Shown here piece by piece: positions 1-11,931 of a DNA stretch of 64,000 nucleotides. The notes beneath the pieces were generated by a model, which searched no databases, was not told the DNA's origin, and saw only the letters and a list, made by a program, of their open reading frames with translations. The stretch lies in assembly GCF_008831285.2 (NCBI RefSeq), contig NC_045139.1, positions 2,550,704-2,614,703 on the forward strand, in the 5' to 3' direction. Source of the stretch: Nymphaea colorata (Eukaryota; Streptophyta; Magnoliopsida; Nymphaeales; Nymphaeaceae). A program made the translations under genes and the position numbers. How positions within the stretch are numbered: position 1 is the stretch's first letter; each line of letters starts with the position of its first letter.

Positions 1-997
1 GGGCTTCTCAAGAGCTTGATTGACTTGAATTTGCATTATTGCCTATCACTAAAAGAACTGCATTCAGAAAATTGGCAATTGACCTCACTTGAAGAGCTTG
101 ACATCCAATTTTGCTCTGAAATTTCAACTTTGCCATCACAATTGGGGAATTGTAAGTCATTGGCTCGCTTGTCTTTGGAGGGCTGCAAATCATTGATGGA
201 ACTTCCTGAAGCAGTCTGTCAGTTGACCTCACTCAAAAAGCTTATCCTCTTCGATTGTGAACAATTAGAAATCATTCCAGATGTCTCAAGTCTAAAGGGA
301 TTACAGAAATTGGATCTAAGCTACTGCAACAGGATTGTCAATGTTCTTGGCATTCAGGTAAACAAATTATGGTGCCACTTTTCCCATTAACTTATTTTCG
401 CCCACTTGGTAGGGGCAGCTTTTGAAATTTGTCAAATTAGTGGCAACTCAAAATTTCAAAACTGGCGGGATCGAAAAAATGAAGATAGATGCAGTCCACC
501 AAGGAAAATGATATCTCTACTTCTTTTTCGATATAACCTAACCTTAAGAGGTAGGGTGTTTGACTTTAGGAACACCATGTGACTGTTTCATGAACCTACC
601 CAAAAATAAAAAAACAGATTCATAGAACACTTTTTTTTGAGTTTCATGAATCTACTCTAATTTTGAAGCAGATTCATGGAATACTTATATAGTGTTCCCA
701 ATGTCAAACAGTCCATAAGAGATCGTTTAGCAATAGTAACATATGTTAGTGTCCCATAAATGTGCCTCAAAAAATGAGGCAAATTCACAAAACATTATAA
801 TACAATGTGTTCCATAAATCTGTCATATTTTTTTGGGGTACATTTATGAAACAATAACAATGTATTATTGTTGCCAAACATCTCCTATGTATACATATTT
901 TTACAAGCCTCAACACTGAAAACCTTGCCTGCAATATATTACAGTGAATCTTACGGATGGAGATGTAAATTATTTATGAACCACAAGACTTTAAATG

Positions 998-1054
<57 letters not shown>

Positions 1055-2954
1055 TATATATATATATATCATTTTTCTATCATAAGCAGCAATTTAATTA
1101 CATTCTTGACTTATTTGAAGTTGAGAGCCCTAATTAGTTGGTGCAGCTGAGGCAGGTGATCGGTGCTTCACTCTTGTACATTGTCATTCTTACAAAATGT
1201 ATGTTTTTTCTGTTTTTGGGCCTAGGAACTTGACAAGTTGGAAGAACTGGTACTCAGTCATTGTGAAAACCTCACCAGGTGTCCACTTTTTTCGAGCAAG
1301 ATGACACACTTACGGACATTGGATTTTGGAGGTTGTGCTAGGATGACTGAACTTGATCCATCTATTGGGCATCTCAAGAGCTTGACTGACCTGAATTTGT
1401 ACAACTGCAAATCACTAAAGGAACTGCCTCAAGAGGTTTCTCAGTTGACCTCACTTGTAAATCTTAACCTTACTGGTTGCTTCCAGATTTCAGCTCTGCC
1501 TGAATCCATGAGACACTTGAAGCAACTGAAGTGGCTGTATCTAAAGCGGTGTTCCTCGTTGACAGAAATATCTGAATGCATTTGTTCCTTTCTCAATCTT
1601 GAACTGCTAGATGCTTCACACTGTCAACATATTGCAGTTTTGCCAAACTGGATTGAAAAGCTTAAGAGCTTGATTGTGCTTGATTTGAGTTGGACAGCCA
1701 TTGAAGAGCTGCCACATTGCATTGTGTCTCTAGAGAACCTTAAGCGCCTATCAGTTTCTCATTGCCATGGGCTCAAGTTCTTGCCTTGGTTCCCACCTTC
1801 CCTCACCACACCCGAAGCAAGGGGCTGCGGAAAGCTTGAGGACGTTCCTGGCATTAAGCAGATGAAATTGTTACGAGGATTGGACCTTAGAGGATGTAGA
1901 AGCCTTGACGACTCATTCTTGGAAAGACTTCAGGTAAACATCTTGGAAAACCGTTGTTATGTCTTTTCGTCCATTGATAGGGGTAACTCTGAAGGTTACC
2001 AAATTAGTGGGAGTTGGGAGGTCACAATTTTAAAACCCAAACCTTGCAGCAAACAAGGTCAAAGTTACAAGATATTCTCTCTTCTTTGAAGAGTTTCCAC
2101 TCAATCAAAATGCACAACTTGGTCCTTTTTCTATAACTTCAATTGAGTAGACCGTTTAGTAGGCGGGAATGTAGAGCGTGTTTCTGAGAATTCCAATTGG
2201 TCTGACTGGGATTGTAAAGCAGAGCTTCGATTCAAAGATGTTTGTAAAAGTTAATGGAAGCTTATGAAGGTTCTGGCATTCGTTAGTGGCATCCCATCTA
2301 AGAAGGCATTCAGTTTCACCTTTATGGATATGTTTATGGCTTTATGCTTACTCACTAACCACGATATCTCCATCATCTGTTTTCTCCTCTGTTTTCCAGA
2401 AAGCAAACTTTCAAAATCTAGGAGATTTCTCCATCTCGTCATATCCACAGTCCCCCTCTTTCCTTCTTCCCAAGCAGTTCGAGACAGCCATCTTGTACTT
2501 GCATGTAGATAAAAGCAGCTTGGACAACATTTGCTCGGAACTAGACGAAAGTAATGGCTCGGAACTTGTTCATAAAAGCATTCCAAGCGATGGAGCTATA
2601 GACAGCCAGCCGGTCAGAGTTGTTTTGAAAGAGATAACGACAGGTGATGCTAAATTCCAGTTTTCAGCTTTAATTGGAATTCAATGGCACGGAACTAGTG
2701 AAGAGGAGGAATATAGGAAGTTGCCCACGGCTACATTTGGGAGGGATAGCGAGCTGATGAAGATGGCAACAGAAGGAGAATTTAAGAGAAATGACGACGC
2801 CCGGCAGAGGACGATGATGACCATGCGTGTGTCCATCGACGGCTGCGTCCTACTCCACGGTGATTTATTCACATATACGGAACATTGCGATCATTGGTTA
2901 TATCCCGATCCGATTGAAGCTGACGATAATTTTGTTATTGTGAAATTTGGTTGA
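1..2954 (+). CDS. TNL immune receptor, 3' part only (LRR plus C-terminal module)
   Basis: The gene enters from the left edge, so TIR and NB-ARC exons lie outside. Three exons are visible: 1-357, 1226-1933 and 2400-2954. All junctions have GT/AG and phase 0, giving about 539 residues without a stop. The first two exons are leucine-rich repeats of the TNL type, with units like LKSLTDLNLYNCKSLKELP about 23 residues long. The last exon carries the cluster's C-terminal module, with ITTGDAKFQFSALI and TMRVSIDGCVLLHGDL, and ends at TGA 2952-2954. In this family LRRs sense effectors or restrain the NB-ARC switch. The closest relative in the window is pseudogene F on the other strand, an inverted copy. 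No lesion was found here, so this copy may be functional if its 5' part is intact. Confidence 0.85.
552..715. mobile_element. MITE-like element 1 in TNL intron
   Basis: About 164 bp with imperfect terminal inverted repeats: GTGTTTGACTTTAGGAACAC near the left end matches the reverse complement of the right end near 692-714. It contains internal repeats of 'gattcatggaa' type. It has no coding capacity. The same element sits in the intron of copy F, so it predates the duplication. The superfamily was not determined. Confidence 0.6.
720..885. mobile_element. MITE-like element 2 in TNL intron
   Basis: It directly follows element 1. Left end GATCGTTTAGCAATAGTAAC pairs with the right end (ATTATTGTTGCCAAACATCTC reversed). 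Internal sequence includes the short palindrome gcctcaaaaaatgaggc. It is also present in the inverted copy near 61265-61430. Non-coding. Confidence 0.55.
1002..1069. repeat. (TA)n microsatellite
   Basis: Long TA dinucleotide run with one interruption, in the intron between the first two visible LRR exons. The inverted copy near 61140 has only a short TA tract at the same place, so this locus has expanded or contracted since duplication. Confidence 0.9.
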
Positions 2955-3335
2955 CCATCTTAAGAGCAAGCCAACATAACATAAAGCCCAGAACTGGAAA
3001 AGCCAAAGAATGCGAATTGGATCCAAGTGGCTGCCAAAAGCTTGTGGATCAATATTTTTGGCATTGAGCTGTTGAAGTCTGATATACAAAGCACAGGCCC
3101 TTGCGTACGTTTAGAGGGGATGATATGACGATGGGTATTGGGCTTGTATGCACATGCTATTGCCATCATATACATACCTTATTTATGCTGCTAAAAAAAA
3201 AATATATTTAAATGTGTGTGTTTTGTGGTTATTCCTTCAAGAGTTAAGTTTGCATGTGTTATATTCATAATTCTTTGCCAATATTTTAGCTGAATCTTGC
3301 CTGTAGTATTTAGCTGGTGTGGTACTGGTAATAAT
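2955..3335 (+). other. TNL 3' flank containing an LRR-end relic
   Basis: Just after the stop, 3005-3080 reads like the end of a TNL LRR (ELDPSGCQKLVD, then FWH in a broken frame), compared with LDLSSCQKFVDVP and similar in the paralogues. It is also present in the F copy near 59475-59550. This suggests the current 3' end was grafted onto older LRR debris before the duplication. Confidence 0.45.
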
Positions 3336-3990
3336 GTCTGTTACCTCCCTGGTTTGACGAAGTTCGTAGATAGGTTTCATTGTCATACTATTTGGTTGTA
3401 TTTACATAATAAATACGTAAACATCAACCCTTGAAAATTTCTTATATTTTAGAATCCTCAGTACAAGAGTATACTCAAGTCCTCTTTATATACTGACTGT
3501 TATAATTTACTGTGTTCACACACATATGCCCATATATTGGATTTGGCTTTCATGTCAATTGAAATAACTCGGCCCAAAGTTGACCAGAGATAGTCGTCAG
3601 CGACTCCTAATCTGTCCTGCAATTGTCTCCAACACATACTTAAGAATGCAAACTTAAATGACGGTAATATAACACACCAGCATGTAACATGTTATGGTGC
3701 ACTGGAATAAAAGAAGAAGAGAGGGAGCCATCGAGAGCTCATTGTCATTGTGGATGTAAGGTTCTTCTTGAACCAAACCACATTAAACCTTGTTTCTTCG
3801 CCTTTCTTAGATATTTTTCGGACATCAAGTCAAGAAAATCATAAAGAAAATGTTCTCATCATTCAAATGCCAACAAATTCTATGAAATCACACGACGATC
3901 ATAATAGAAGCTCGCCTCATCCATCTAAAGAGCTTGCCTGCAGAGAAACAACGTTACGGGAAAAGGAAAAGAAATATCGCCAATGTAGAA
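3336..3990. other. Intergenic, no gene seen
   Basis: AT-rich spacer between the TNL 3' flank and the PPR relic. No convincing reading frame, RNA gene or repeat recognised. Confidence 0.5.
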
Positions 3991-3991
3991 A

Positions 3992-5260
3992 TTAATTGAG
4001 GCATCTTTCAGTCTTTGGATTCGCTGCCAGATTGTCAGTTTCCAGCCTCTGACGCATGTCTAGGCTCTTTTTTCTAGCTGCATAATATGTTCTATAATCG
4101 GTGACTCGTAAACTGCAGAATTAACACAGCCTAACTTCTTCAGGATTTGAACCAAATTTTTTACACCATCTACATGATGCTGCTCTTCAAAACGACTCGT
4201 CTTAGTCCACCATTTCTTGAGCACGAGTTCAATTGTTCTTATCACTCGTTCCAGATACAGAGATTGCACCCTCCATGCACATCACTGCAGCATTGAATAG
4301 CTTAAAGCAAATTTCACATATCTTTGTGTTCTGCACTGCACCCTGACTGACAGCATGTTGACACACTGCCTCTGCGTTCGCTATCTCACCAGTGTTAGGC
4401 AAATCTGACATCATATTTTGTGCAAACCAGCTTCCCACTCTTTCAAACATGTCTCAGCACCAGGAAAGTCACCAAGATTAACCAGTGCACGGATCGTATT
4501 CAAGTGATCAGGTTGATTGCTTTGAGGCATGTCAATTTTAAAGAATGCCAGATATAGTAAACTCCTGCCAAATTACCAGTTCAACCATGCAATAAGATCA
4601 GGCATTGAAAGGCAGGAAGACAATGCACATCCATTTCACTGTCAAATTCTTCAAGTGCTTTCTCTGCCATTTCCTTCAAACCTGCATTCACCTAAATTGG
4701 AGCAATATTATTGAAGGTGGTCTAATCGGTAGTAACCCGGCCATTTCCATTCAACTTACCTAAAGCCTTTTCTACTCCAATAATGTTACTGGCAGCAGCA
4801 GGACTCCTCATCCAAACATTATATGAGAAGACGTCTAGGATGACCTTCTTGGCCATCAAATCTGGAATTACAGCAGGAACCTTTTCAGACTTTCCATCCT
4901 TTGAACAAAGGGTTATCAAGTTATTGAATGCCAAGGGGGCTAGAAAGCAAGCTTCTGCTCCTCCATCTTCTCCACGAGGGCTTCAACTTTCTCGGTTATA
5001 TTCTCATGCAGTAAAAGTTGAAAAATGAAAAGCACCATAAGGGTGATGGTTTTTAATGGTTGAGGAAGATATGTTATTTCTCCCCAACAACAATCCCCTT
5101 TATTTTGGAGAGAAGATCAATCTTAGTTGCTTCATCTCTTGCTGTCAAATTCATACCTCTCTTGGAAGCCATTTCAAGAAGCTGCATCATTCATAGGACA
5201 AATTAGGACTTCTTCATGAAGAAATTATACGACTGAAAATGATGAAGTTTTTAGAGAGGT
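3992..5260 (-). pseudogene. PPR protein pseudogene (C-terminal part)
   Basis: Minus-strand fragments read as a plant P-class pentatricopeptide-repeat protein. In order they are: ARDEATKIDLLSKIKGIVVG near 5120; LAFNNLITLCSKDGKSEKVP and VFSYNVWM near 4780-4930; GLKEMAEKALEEFDSEMD near 4640-4680; EEQHHVDGVKNLVQILKKLG near 4125-4190; and a C-terminal tail ending at TAA 3992-3994. Such proteins usually bind organellar RNA. The fragments lie in different frames with stops between them (one follows IVVGEK, another follows SGTSDKNN), so this is a broken copy. Frameshifts are too many for introns alone. A likely 5' exon lies at 7126-7446. Confidence 0.75.
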
Positions 5261-7125
5261 GATCAAGGCCGTTAAGCAATTTACCACGTTCCAACATATA
5301 CTTCTTTTCTAAAAAAAATGGATTGGCAACAAAACCACTATTGCATGTCCTCTAATGACCCAGAATTTAAGAATGTTTAGAATTTGACGTATGACTATAA
5401 CTACCTTCCTCACAAGAACTGAAAATTTAAGCGTTATGGAACTATTAGTCAATAACCTGTGAAGAAGATATACAACTGATGTAAGGAGATACAACCCTTT
5501 CAAGAAACTTCAACATAATTTCTGTCCAAGGATAAACAAATGAGGGTTGTTATGGAGCATCCGCATGACAGCAAAAAGTTAATCTAAATCAATGTAAAAA
5601 ACATAAAAAGCAATCAGATCCATGAAAGATTCTCAAAGCAGACATTTGCAATAAAATGATGTCTCCCAATTTCCTCTTAATCTAACAGATCAACCAAAGT
5701 ATACAGCATCAAACATGGCAAGTAGGTCTCCGTAGACAATTAAATCACCAAAGAAGCAAATCTTAAGCCAAAGCAACTCCACTAACAGCAGACAACCATA
5801 GAAATAAATATTTTAAATTGTGCACCTAAGAAACAGCTAAAGGCACAACGAAATATGATTTGGCTAATCTAAGGGTGAAGCCAAATGATAAGTATCTATC
5901 TGATAGTAGGTAATTCCCACTGACGCCAGCAGGAAGCTAGTGGTAAAACAATTTTCATGCAAATTTAGATATTCACATAATAATGTATTCATCTGCTAAA
6001 TATGTAAAGACCTGCTCTTTGTAGGGAACCAGTAACATTAAGAACGGGGGTTGGGTGTCTACTCATTCTGTTGTTTATGCAATATAATGTCTTCACGTTT
6101 TTAAGCAAGGAAGATGCATTATATGTTCCCTCCCGACTATATATCAATCATCTCTAACTCTTTAATGTTTACTGCAAAAGGTCAAGCAAATTCTCAGTTC
6201 ATCACCTAGGCCCGTGAGGTCTAGGTAATGAAGTAGTTTACAACGCCTAGGCTGTCGCCTGGCATGCCATATGTACCCCTAACGTTTAACATGTAATATC
6301 GTCACCTTCATGGACAACGTGTCATACATATACCTGTACCATCAATCCTTGCATACACATACGTGACATTTCAATTCTCAGGAACATCTTACTAAAAAGA
6401 CCTATTGTATTCTACACTATCATTTCATCACCTCCTCAGTTTTCAAAGTTTTTATGTTTTGACCCTCTTCTACATGTATAGAATATTAAAAGGTACCACT
6501 TTGTTTACCGGATAACATTAAACTACAAAAACTTTGTAAACTTTAATATGTAGGTTTTCAGTTTTTCATGTTTCAGAATGTGGCGGCTTATGGAGAAAAA
6601 CGCAACAAAACTTCTTCTCCAAGTTCCTTGAAACAACAACCTCATCAAAGCACGTGATTATCATGATCATATGCCAATCATATGCCACCTAAATCAGCAG
6701 TAGCCTTTTTACCTTAACAAGCCCTGTAAGAGTAAGGCCCCACTGTATTAACTATCGTCATTGATAACATTTGATATACGAACAGTTGTTCTCTATCCTG
6801 TAAGTTCTTATAAACTCAAATAAAAGCAACTGCTTCATCACCAAATAACAAGAAATAGGAATTGCACTTAAAAAGATGCAAAAATTAAACCAACAAAAAA
6901 GAAAATAAAACAGAGAGACAATAACACGTCCAATCAATCTCTTGATCATAAGATACTATTGACAAATGAAACCGCAAAATGACACTCAAAAGGGAGTTCT
7001 AAATTTCCATTATTCAAAAACTGTTATCGAGAAGTAAAGAGACCCCAACATCTATCAAAAGGGCAAAGGAAATGAGTTAGAGCCTGCAAAGAATGAGGGA
7101 GAAAAAGAGTTCGTCATGTTTACCT
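5261..7125. other. Probable intron or spacer of the PPR pseudogene
   Basis: About 1.9 kb of AT-rich sequence with no convincing coding segment. It separates the candidate PPR 5' exon from the recognisable PPR body. Confidence 0.4.
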
Positions 7126-7446
7126 TAGGGCTAAATAGCACCTTCGTAATGAAAGCACCTTTAACGATCTTCCGATTTCCCATTTGTTGAAGTGCTTGGT
7201 ACCCTTCAAGCACCGGCTGAGCACCCTACCAATGCTTGGGGAGGAGCTGCCTTACTTGAAGAGTAGACAGCGAAGTGACTCCTTCGCCACCACCGAGCCC
7301 GCCGCCGCCAGCTTTAGTACCATTTGGCTACCGGTGCAGCCATTCTGTTTCTTTGTGAAGATGATAGTGGCGGCGAAGGGCTTTATGTTTGAGCAGAAGC
7401 GTTTTGGAAAGAGGGAGAGTATGCTGGGAGCCTGGGACGAGAGCAA
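7126..7446 (-). pseudogene. Possible 5' exon of the PPR pseudogene
   Basis: The minus frame starts MLSSQAPSILSLFPKRFC, which looks like a basic, Ser-rich mitochondrial presequence. It continues through a single in-frame TAA (7252-7254) into SPSIGRVLSRCLKG and FNKWEIGRSLKVLSLRR, and ends at a possible donor (CTAAG|GTAAAC). The pattern resembles the pre-repeat region of organellar P-class PPR proteins. It lies upstream of, and on the same strand as, the PPR body. The assignment is an inference from weak similarity; an unrelated exon is possible. Confidence 0.4.
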
Positions 7447-7469
7447 GTTACGTCTATGTTGGAGTTGAT

Positions 7470-9429
7470 TTAGTCCGCATCACTGCATCAGCTTCCGAAT
7501 AGATTGCCAAAAAAACAAAAAAAACCATTGGCCCCTGTAGGCTTAAACATGTTTTGGTTTAAAAAAAACGAAAACAAATGATCGCTTGTGTGTTGTATGC
7601 TGTGTTAAATGCATGGCATTAATCGAATTTTTAACTGCACAGATTATGTTTTCTGAATTAAACTTTACATATAATACAGTGACAAGTATGTATTTCTCCT
7701 CATTTTGTAAGTGGGCGTTATGCGGCTGTTTGAAAAAAACGTTAGTTTGTTCTGCTTGCTTCTTTAATGAGTCATTGAAGATAATGCTGGTGCTTCCAGC
7801 AGACTACCTATGCCTGCCCACACAAGCAAACTAGTTACAGAGTCGCTAGAAAAACAGAGTTGCTAGAAACTAGTCTATCTGCAGAACCCATATCCTATAG
7901 AACTATTTCTGAAACTTAAAACCATGCCAATGGACAATTTTTTGTTACAGAACAATTAGAAACCACACACTCAAAAAAATAGAACTGGAGGCGACACGAG
8001 GACTAACTCATAGCCTTTTGTAGTATTGTGTTTATAGCATTTGTCTTCTAAGGACATTCTCACAAACACTTGGTGAACATCACTAGAGTGTCACTTTGAG
8101 CATATAAAGGAATGGCAGTGGCAGTCGCAGTCCACGACTCCATTCTACAGGCAGAGATATCCCCTGCAAATCACCACAATAGCACAACGTGAAAGGAAAT
8201 AAAAATCAACTAATCGTCAAAAAATATATAAAAAAAGAGACAAGAACAGATAAAATGAGGAGAAAGGATTGTCAGGCAGATGCTATATGAATGAAAAATA
8301 TTGAAATAGAAAAAAAAAATCATTCTGGGCGTGGAAGAAAATTGAGGACAACTCTGGCATTGGGTTAATAAGTAAAAGCAGAAGAAGCGGAAATCAGGGA
8401 GGAAAGTGGAAATAGGGAGCCGCCAAATAATTCTCCAATTATGGTCGTTCGGACCATCGGCCCTCAAACGAGGAAAACGTATAGAGTCTTATGGACACCA
8501 ATTACATGTCATTTTGTGTTTTATTTGATCCCACAATTAATGATTCCCCTCTAAATCACAAATTCACCTTAAGGACCAATTTTCTTAAACATTTTCGTGG
8601 GGACTTGCTATTGTTACAAAAATAAGGGCGTAAAAGGAGCCGTAATCTTACAAAATTAATGTTCTAACAAGTACAAATAAATTTTTATTGACTTCAAAAG
8701 ACCTGCATTCATTCTATACCTTTTCTTATTCGGACGTTCATTAAATTTTAAAAAGTATTGCTTTTAGATAAAGTATTACAGTGTCCACTAATTTTCTTGA
8801 CAAGCACAAATGTTACGATACTCCAAATCTTTTCCAATAAATTTTTCAAAAAATATTGGTAAATGCACTTTCCAAAAATATATATATACGCAAAAAATAT
8901 AAAATATCAAGACCATCAAAATAAGTATGACAAAATTTCAATCTCCCTTAGATTTCGTCAAGACGGGATATTTCTAGGCGTTATAAAATAGTTCATTTCA
9001 ATCTTTCTTAACCCGATAAATTGAAACTTCTTTGTTTTCACTTTAAAATTTAACTCATAAAACTACAACTTTGTTTCTGCTACTTCAAATTAATTGTAAT
9101 CTCGAACTTTGATCGAAGTTTCTTCCCCTTCAAATAAAATTAATGAATTTCTTCTACGCCACATAACTACACTGATGTGCACTAGCTAGGGCCTAGGATA
9201 CATATATAATCATAATCCATCTCCTATACACATTTTGTAGGATGATCAATCTCCGTTCATGCATTGACCCAAGGGAGTTGAAAATGGAGTATGTTTTTGT
9301 TATTTAATTCTTGAAAGGCATCCAAAGTCTTTTTAATTTACGTAATGAATTCTAAAGGAAATCTGCGTCTTTATTATTCTTGATATTACTCAGCAAGTTA
9401 AGAAGCAACTGAACTTGCTGCCTCTAGAG
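7470..9429. other. Intergenic, no gene seen
   Basis: About 2 kb of AT-rich DNA. Short frames here are low-complexity (8210-8467 is Phe/Tyr-rich) and resemble no family I know. Confidence 0.5.
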
Positions 9430-10615
9430 AATTGTCGCTCACTAAATAGCGAAAGAGTTGTCGGACTCCATCGTCTTACTAGAGAAGCTTGAGTTCCAAT
9501 CCATTGCTCATTGCTGTCGCCTCAGGTTCCCGCGAGCTTATGCTTCTGTTGCATCAAAAGAGCGATGGAATGTCACCAGCAGGTGCGGACCGAGGAAACT
9601 TCAGAAAATCTCCAATTGGAGAGCCTTCAAAGAGACGATACTACTCTTGCCTTCAGCTCCTCCTCCTCTCACTGAACTCTCCGCAACAGGTGGCCGTGAA
9701 TTAGAAACGATAGCAGATGTCTCAAATGCAAAGAGATTACGGGAATTGGATCTGAGCAGCTGCCAAAAATTTGTGGACGTTCCTTGCTCATGGAGGATGC
9801 AGAAGCCTCGCAGCTCACTGAGAAAAAGAGTCAAGGTGAATGGCATATTAACAAATGTTTTTGTGTCTATAGCCATTAGCTACTCTCCCTTCAACTGGTA
9901 GATGTAAATTGTGATTATCACAAACTTGTGGGTAGTCGTAATTGCAATCCAGCGGGGAAAATACCCGTCATACTCATGCATAGAAGCCTCAACATTAGCA
10001 TGATATCTACTCTGTTTTCCAGTTCTATCAGCTCATTAGACCTTGACATTCACAAGGGCATTTTCTATTTTCAGTCCACCAATGCCACTAGACAGATCTC
10101 TTTCCTTTGGTTTTTTGTTGCAAATCTATCATTTTTTTATATTTGTGTAAGTAATTTCCAACTCATTTTACTTTCTCTCATTTTTAGTTTTTTAAACCTT
10201 TTAAAATTTTATCGTATTTTTACCATATTATACTTAAAAAAAAACTAAACTAAACAGCAAGGAAGTTTTTTGTGACCATGGGAAGCCAGCCTTGACGGCA
10301 TCGTTGTTCATGTAGACATCCCTACAGATGACGCCCAGTTGCTGTTTCAAACCTCAATTCAATTCAGGGATCCATTTGATAACATCTGCGAACAACACGT
10401 CCCCAAAGTGGAACTTGGAGAGGGCATGGCGAGACGATGACGGTGGCGGGTGGAGGATCTGAATCTCACAGGAGGTCGATGATGCATGTTTCTGTCAATT
10501 GCTGGTGGTTACCTCAGGAGTCCAATCGATGGCGGATGTGATAATCATAATATGTGTGTTGATATGTCTTCTAGTGCCGCCGTCCGGCTGAATTTCGGTG
10601 GACCAATATAATATT
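9430..10615 (+). pseudogene. TNL C-terminal fragment (end of LRR plus module), broken
   Basis: The first piece (about 9430-9836) matches the end of the LRR exons: KELSDSIVLLEKLEFQSIAHC-like, then PPPLTELSATGGRELETIAD and LRELDLSSCQKFVDVP. Its frames are shifted relative to genes A and B. The second piece (about 10290-10615) matches the C-terminal module: VDIPTDDAQLLFQTSI and VPKVELGEG, then a stop, with SVNCWWLPQE-like and LNFGG remnants in other frames. No TIR, NB-ARC or earlier LRR precedes it. It lies upstream of gene A in the same orientation and is closest to A's 3' end, so it is probably the remnant of a tandem copy. Confidence 0.75.
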
Positions 10616-11931
10616 ATCATGGTCCTGCTACTGCTCCCTCTGTAGATTTCGGCTGATCAGCAAGAGCAGGGGAACATAAAGCTTGTGATTTTCTAGTCCT
10701 ACTACTCGTTCACTTACTTCTCTTGAGGATGTTTGCATTTCGGGAAAGAAGAAACCAGGCACAGCTTTTTGCCATTTCATTTTCTTATTTTCCTTGCTAT
10801 TCTTATATAATCAATTAGCTATGAAAGACTTGAGTGTCTTCTTCTCTTAATTTGTAAATGCAAATGAGAAAATGAGCAAAGGCTAGACAGGCACTCCAAA
10901 CGATTAAGCACGCATCACATGGACCAGTCGTTCTATTCAAAACCTACAGATAAGGCCTGTTTGGATGCCATCAAAATTGAGTTTAATGAAAGCCTAGTTT
11001 TGTAAAAGGAACTCAAAAAATTCGTTGGTTCCTTTAACTTTGATTTTATTGTTGGTCCCCGGTGAACTGAGGCTTATTTATTTTCGGGCTATGGGGTGCT
11101 GCTTGTATCTTGTCTACTCTTCCTTTGTGACATAGGCCTTGACTCTTTTATTATTTATTAACAGATTTATTTTTTTGAGTTGAGCTGCTGTCATCACATA
11201 AATTTCTAAAAATTAAGTGGATAAATTCATAGTCTTAGCTATACGAAATAATATTTTTTTGACGGGTAAATTTAGTCAAAGCTTCAAAACATGCTCAATT
11301 GAGAACTGACCCATATAACTTTTTTCTTTTTTTTTGTACCATTTTACAAAACTTGTGCAGCGCAAGGATGACACCCACTAAATCAAAATAAAAGCAACAT
11401 GAAAATGGATTAGTGTAGTTAACTAAGGAATTTAGAACCAGACGGTCTTTTTTTTTTAATTGATGCGCTTATCTTTATATTAGTAAATTATCATATATAT
11501 ATATATATATATTGTATTATATATGTTATAAATTATTTAATTTTCGTCATCCATACCTATTGCTTTTGCATGAATAAGATTATCTACACAGTAAAACCAC
11601 TTTTTTCTGGCGTTTTGCTTGTTTTCACATGTACATCATCTCAACTTGCTAAACCTATTGAGAAATAACGGAAAAAGAAGAGTCTAGGCAATAGGGTTCC
11701 AAGTTAGAACAAGAAACAAAGTTAGCTTCTAAAGCTAACTGCCTAACAGCATGATTTCCGAGATGATGGAAATTCAACCCAAGAACTGTTTCATGAAAAA
11801 ACAATGGAAAGGCACGGACATGAGCATAAGCCAAAGCCCTCTGCTCCTTCCATCTCGGACGGTGTCCAAGGTCACGAGAGCTATCGAGTGATTCACAGTT
11901 TCGTTGAAGCACCAAATTTGGCGTTGAGCGA
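10616..11931. other. Upstream spacer of TNL A
   Basis: Contains a TA tract near 11493-11512 and no gene. The TATA and leader sequence shared by B and C was not found here, so A's promoter is either different or too diverged to see. Confidence 0.4.

Larger units (their letters stand above)
1..3335 (+). repeat. Left arm of a large inverted segmental duplication
   Basis: Base 1 onward matches the reverse complement of about 62130 downward, through LRR exons, introns with the same MITEs, the last exon and 3' flank. Similarity fades near 3335 here and near 59185 in the other arm. The left arm is cut by the window edge, so its full size is unknown. Confidence 0.85.

Noticed and set aside
868-1053. 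Open frame ending in repeated Tyr-Ile
   Set aside because: Product of the (TA)n microsatellite within a TNL intron.
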